A program made the position numbers and the translations under genes. From CAYPXN01 sp964414715 (GTDB taxonomy: Bacteria > UBA10199 > JADFYH01), in contig CAYPXN010000061.1 of the NCBI GenBank assembly GCA_964414715.1, positions 1-23,477 on the forward strand: a stretch of DNA of 23,477 nt, in the 5' to 3' direction. Position 1 is the stretch's first letter, and each line of letters begins with the position of its first letter. This document shows positions 21,401 to 23,477 of the stretch, in pieces. The notes beneath the pieces were generated by a model that was given only the letters and a program-made list of their open reading frames with translations, did no database searches and had not been told where the DNA came from.

Positions 21401-22180
21401 TCATATTTGGCTCCGGATTACATTGAGTGGGTAGTAGATGCTTCTTCAAGTATGGGTGGGGAAGTGGGGGGTATTCGTAAGATCGACATCGTAAAACAAT
21501 CTTTGATTGATATGTTTCCTAAGCTTCCTTCGAGTTCTCAATTTGCTTTGAGAAGTTATGGAGCTTCGGGTTTGGCGACTCACAAGGACTGTCGCGATAC
21601 GGTATTGGATTATCCTCTCAAGAGCCTGGATAGCCAAAAGATGAGTAACTTGCTGAATTTGATTGAGCCTCAAGGTGTTTCTCCTCTTGCCTATACACTG
21701 GATAAGATTAAGGGAGACTTTAAAACAGCTTATGGAACCCGGGTGCTTATATTATTTACGGATGGTTTTGATAATTGTGGTGGAGATCCGGTAGGGCAGT
21801 TGGAAAAGTGGAAAAAAGAAAAGTTGAATATCAAATTGTATATTTTGGGATTGGACATTGAAGGCACGAGAGCTGAAACCGAATTGAAAAGACTCGCGAG
21901 TATTGTGGGTGGACAGTATTATCCTGTTAAAAATGAAAAAGAGATTCTCGCAGCTCTGGAAGAGATGATCAAGGTTACTTATCGGGTGTTTGACTATAAA
22001 GATCGAGAAGTGGCCCAAAAGCCGATAGGAGCAGCAGGTTTGTCTCTTAGAACGGGAGAATATCGTCTGGAAGTAGATCTAGAGCCCCCTCTTGTGAAAG
22101 AAAAAGTTCTGATAAACAATGGAGTAGAGAAGAAGGTCCTGATAAAGAAGGACGGTAGTACTTATTCCTTTGTGGAATAA
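18494..22180 (+). CDS. Membrane protein with two vWA domains and three Ig-like repeats
   Basis: A 1228-residue chain. Residues 1-160 are a charged, disordered cytoplasmic tail rich in Lys/Glu/Ser, with EKTMLD (Thr27) and DETLIF (Thr75). About seven membrane segments lie near 170-190, 196-214, 223-237, 262-276, 286-308, 336-355 and 372-390. With a cytoplasmic tail and seven segments the rest would be periplasmic. vWA1 (about 505-680) has the metal-site motif DRSFS (514-518). Three Ig-like modules follow (about 685-775, 778-866, 867-955); the last two repeat VEF-V/W-VDG-x5-E and a closing L-x-W-D. vWA2 (about 975-1165) has DASSS (982-986) and LFTDGFDNCGGDP (1087-1099). The tandem vWA order around Ig modules suggests metal-dependent adhesion or assembly of an envelope complex. 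Function is not known. Shine-Dalgarno is poor (AGAGG 15 nt away); TATTTA lies 6 nt before the ATG. Confidence 0.9.
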   Translation: MSNTPKDPKDKSKKSGASSDAADFEKTMLDVDIRSLEKEEAQKSQSSETSKKSVSKSGKGSEKADKGMKAALDETLIFEMPPLDDEDTDLHRLKKKKEIEERIAQEEGEKAQEELQKKEVSIPVKSSEEVKKEASKVSSSEGAKNLWKEFTSFTALEPPPQSRFAKFTEFVAGLVLLLALLDVCIEGLALGSPLSAVSIGVTILCVLVNIYFIIRKGNFHAGLELSLWAFLGLLGYSTWKYGAYDASSFSLLKLSPAQIYNEVFLGVLLIVLYVVWQNKKASVLIKTFLTLLIVYGSAGYLENIFAVIFAKRIWNLEDTLYGTELWKWLPFYYFRPVVFSFWILFPVLTIYFLFQKIKAVFSKEKIFARESTLALGLLFLSFALGNLILFKNNYPSIFGFILHSEKGWGQTRAWTYTPSGNNEDYDIDITTTAPGSDKNDDSLPVYKMGALFVPQADSKKLINLSLRAQGGAELPFFKSTDLAVLQEQVQQKPIKLRMREESFFERKSLVLLIDRSFSMASYLSYVDKASRSVFEMLNSRENLFWSPFSDTTQPALVKNLKSLQKNASALSAQGSRNLGNAFDKSMAVLKGQKGQKIILMILSSDPVSEDYSARYLSPFKSEKIKLYGVNFGESVPESLRALAEGSGGKWVSVKNPPNLAFALRSLLGDALGQYQISYEGQSFSPKFTILSPQNGDEVSKDAALQLKIQNYQDVKLSAARLYMDDKLLQEIPVQNQDLVFPLNVSQLPKGNHLFKVALVGEGGKEFAQDLKLNITSGADFAFIRPLEGDVVSGQVNLEVYYKNQGPNSLQKVEFLVDGQKVGEASSEPYILTWDTQGLQGSHTLQAVATFTDASTKSDQIKVNVVGNFAVHILSPSVGEFLNNLTEVEADVSHNLSEIINKVEFWVDGALLGEVTQAPYKYLWDNSELASGRHVLQARAYTSSNWASTDAVIVNIGNGGLSVQLEDSNASYLAPDYIEWVVDASSSMGGEVGGIRKIDIVKQSLIDMFPKLPSSSQFALRSYGASGLATHKDCRDTVLDYPLKSLDSQKMSNLLNLIEPQGVSPLAYTLDKIKGDFKTAYGTRVLILFTDGFDNCGGDPVGQLEKWKKEKLNIKLYILGLDIEGTRAETELKRLASIVGGQYYPVKNEKEILAALEEMIKVTYRVFDYKDREVAQKPIGAAGLSLRTGEYRLEVDLEPPLVKEKVLINNGVEKKVLIKKDGSTYSFVE

Positions 22181-22220
22181 GAAAAAGTGGAATTGTTGTG
22201 AGTTTTTAGAGGTCTGGCTA

Positions 22221-22248
22221 TTGACAAAAGCTTTTAGAAGACTAAGAT
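22221..22248 (+). promoter_or_regulatory. rRNA promoter P1
   Basis: TTGACA (22221-22226, exact consensus) and TAAGAT (22243-22248) are 16 nt apart, giving a start near 22255, about 440 nt before 16S. Confidence 0.55.
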
Positions 22249-22347
22249 TAAGCTCACTGTATTTGGTTTTTTAGGGTTCTGAATTTCTTCAGAGAAGTCC
22301 TGAATTTAAAAAAAATACAAAAATCTTCTTTTTAATAAGATTTTTTC

Positions 22348-22375
22348 TTGACTCTAAAACTTTTTTGGATAATAT
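22348..22375 (+). promoter_or_regulatory. rRNA promoter P2
   Basis: TTGACT (22348-22353) and TAATAT (22370-22375) are 16 nt apart, giving a start near 22382. Tandem promoters are normal for rRNA operons. Confidence 0.55.
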
Positions 22376-22380
22376 CCGCG

Positions 22381-22404
22381 ACTCTTCTGAATTGAAGAGT
22401 TTTT
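22381..22404 (+). terminator. Terminator-like hairpin just after promoter P2
   Basis: ACTCTTC (22381-22387) and GAAGAGT (22394-22400) form a perfect 7-bp stem with a 6-nt loop, followed by TTTT (run of five T with the stem). It begins at about the predicted P2 start site. A pause or attenuator role is possible; it could also stop read-through from P1. Confidence 0.4.
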
Positions 22405-22528
22405 GAAAGCAGTAATTTCGGGTGTCTGTAGTCAGTAGTTGAGTAAGATTTTCCTCCGATTTCCTCGCTAGATTAAGTCGGTTGTGCTTCACTCAAAACC
22501 TGTCTTCTTATACCCGAAAAAAACCAAA

Positions 22529-22541
22529 GATCTTTGAAAAC
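22529..22541 (+). promoter_or_regulatory. boxA-like antitermination site of the rRNA leader
   Basis: GATCTTTGAAAAC resembles the TCTTTGAAAACT-type boxA sequences found before 16S genes in many bacteria, where Nus factors bind to protect rRNA transcription from termination. It stands about 155 nt before 16S. Confidence 0.5.
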
Positions 22542-22587
22542 TAAATAGGTGTACAGTAATTGAAATGTATATCCCGAAAATATTCCT

Positions 22588-22647
22588 TGTAGAGGCGATC
22601 CTATGTGATCGCCTGTAAAAGGGTAACCGCATAGGGTTACCCCTACA
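22588..22647. repeat. 60-bp two-hairpin palindromic element upstream of 16S
   Basis: TGTAG (22588-22592) and CTACA (22643-22647) close the element. Inside are GGCGATC/GATCGCC (22594-22600, 22607-22613) and GGTAACC/GGTTACC (22622-22628, 22635-22641), each a 7-bp stem with a 6-nt loop. The loops CTATGT and GCATAG are complementary over 5 nt. The two halves differ in sequence but each keeps its own pairing. From memory it belongs to the common TGTAGGGGCGACC...CCCCTACA class of repeats. Confidence 0.8.
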
Positions 22648-22695
22648 TTTTAAGTAATGCGGTCATTATACAATTTGTATTTTGACACCAGATTT

Positions 22696-23477
<782 letters not shown>

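Larger units (their letters stand above)
22181..22695 (+). other. rRNA operon leader (515 nt, no protein gene)
   Basis: The stretch between the vWA gene and 16S holds two tandem promoters, a hairpin with T run just after the second start site, an antitermination-like box and a palindromic repeat, each listed separately. A weak A/T-rich hairpin AAATCTT/AAGATTT (22321-22343) with a T run lies just before the second promoter and may end upstream transcription. No coding potential is visible. Confidence 0.6.

Noticed and set aside
22682..22687. TTGACA just before 16S as a third promoter
   Set aside because: A start from it would lie inside the mature 16S, and no -10 sequence follows.

Overview
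The window comes from a chromosome of moderate to low GC and ends inside a 16S rRNA gene. The visible 16S 5' part looks proteobacteria-like in the broad old-Deltaproteobacteria sense. My best guess is one of the uncultured lineages split off from that group (UBA10199-like), but this rests on memory of sequence style and not on a search. A lipoprotein signal peptide and seven-helix membrane proteins fit a diderm bacterium. Layout: (1) 3-9784 is mostly housekeeping, with unrelated single-gene units on both strands: the end of an endonuclease III-like glycosylase, a double-domain M16 peptidase, a histidine phosphatase, NAD-dependent DNA ligase (ligA), quinolinate synthase (nadA), an extended-SDR sugar epimerase, a TIGR02757/DUF2400 protein and a two-HKD phospholipase D/cardiolipin synthase-like protein. 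(2) 9905-15665 holds three tandem paralogues of a family I do not recognise. (3) 15662-16630 is a GH16-like lipoprotein on the other strand. (4) 16714-16785 is tRNA-Gly(GCC) with its own promoter and terminator. (5) 16909-22180 is a divergent pair: an FHA-domain protein and a 1228-residue membrane protein with two von Willebrand A domains and Ig-like repeats. (6) 22181-23477 is an rRNA leader with tandem promoters and the first ~780 nt of 16S. The strongest candidate for something undescribed is the three-gene family. All three proteins start with M-S/T-V-x-I-D with a cysteine at residue 14, carry a conserved helical body, end in glycine-rich membrane hairpins with two conserved cysteines, and finish with a C-terminal tail G-R-N-P-x3-F/W-G-P/Q. 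Each gene is preceded by the same GCAACT...CGA block. No family name or function can be assigned from the sequence alone. A second theme is a high density of palindromic elements: about ten in 23 kb, belonging to several families. Two lie in frame inside ligA. At least three (before ligA, the epimerase and the DUF2400 gene) end so that their last bases supply the Shine-Dalgarno sequence of the next gene. Others sit in the leaders of the M16, tRNA, third-paralogue and rRNA units. Several genes (2971, 6582, 8624, 16630, 18494) have no Shine-Dalgarno sequence but have a -10-like hexamer 6-7 nt before the ATG, which suggests leaderless mRNAs. All three convergent gene pairs overlap by exactly 4 nt at self-complementary stop codons (CTAG or TTAA).
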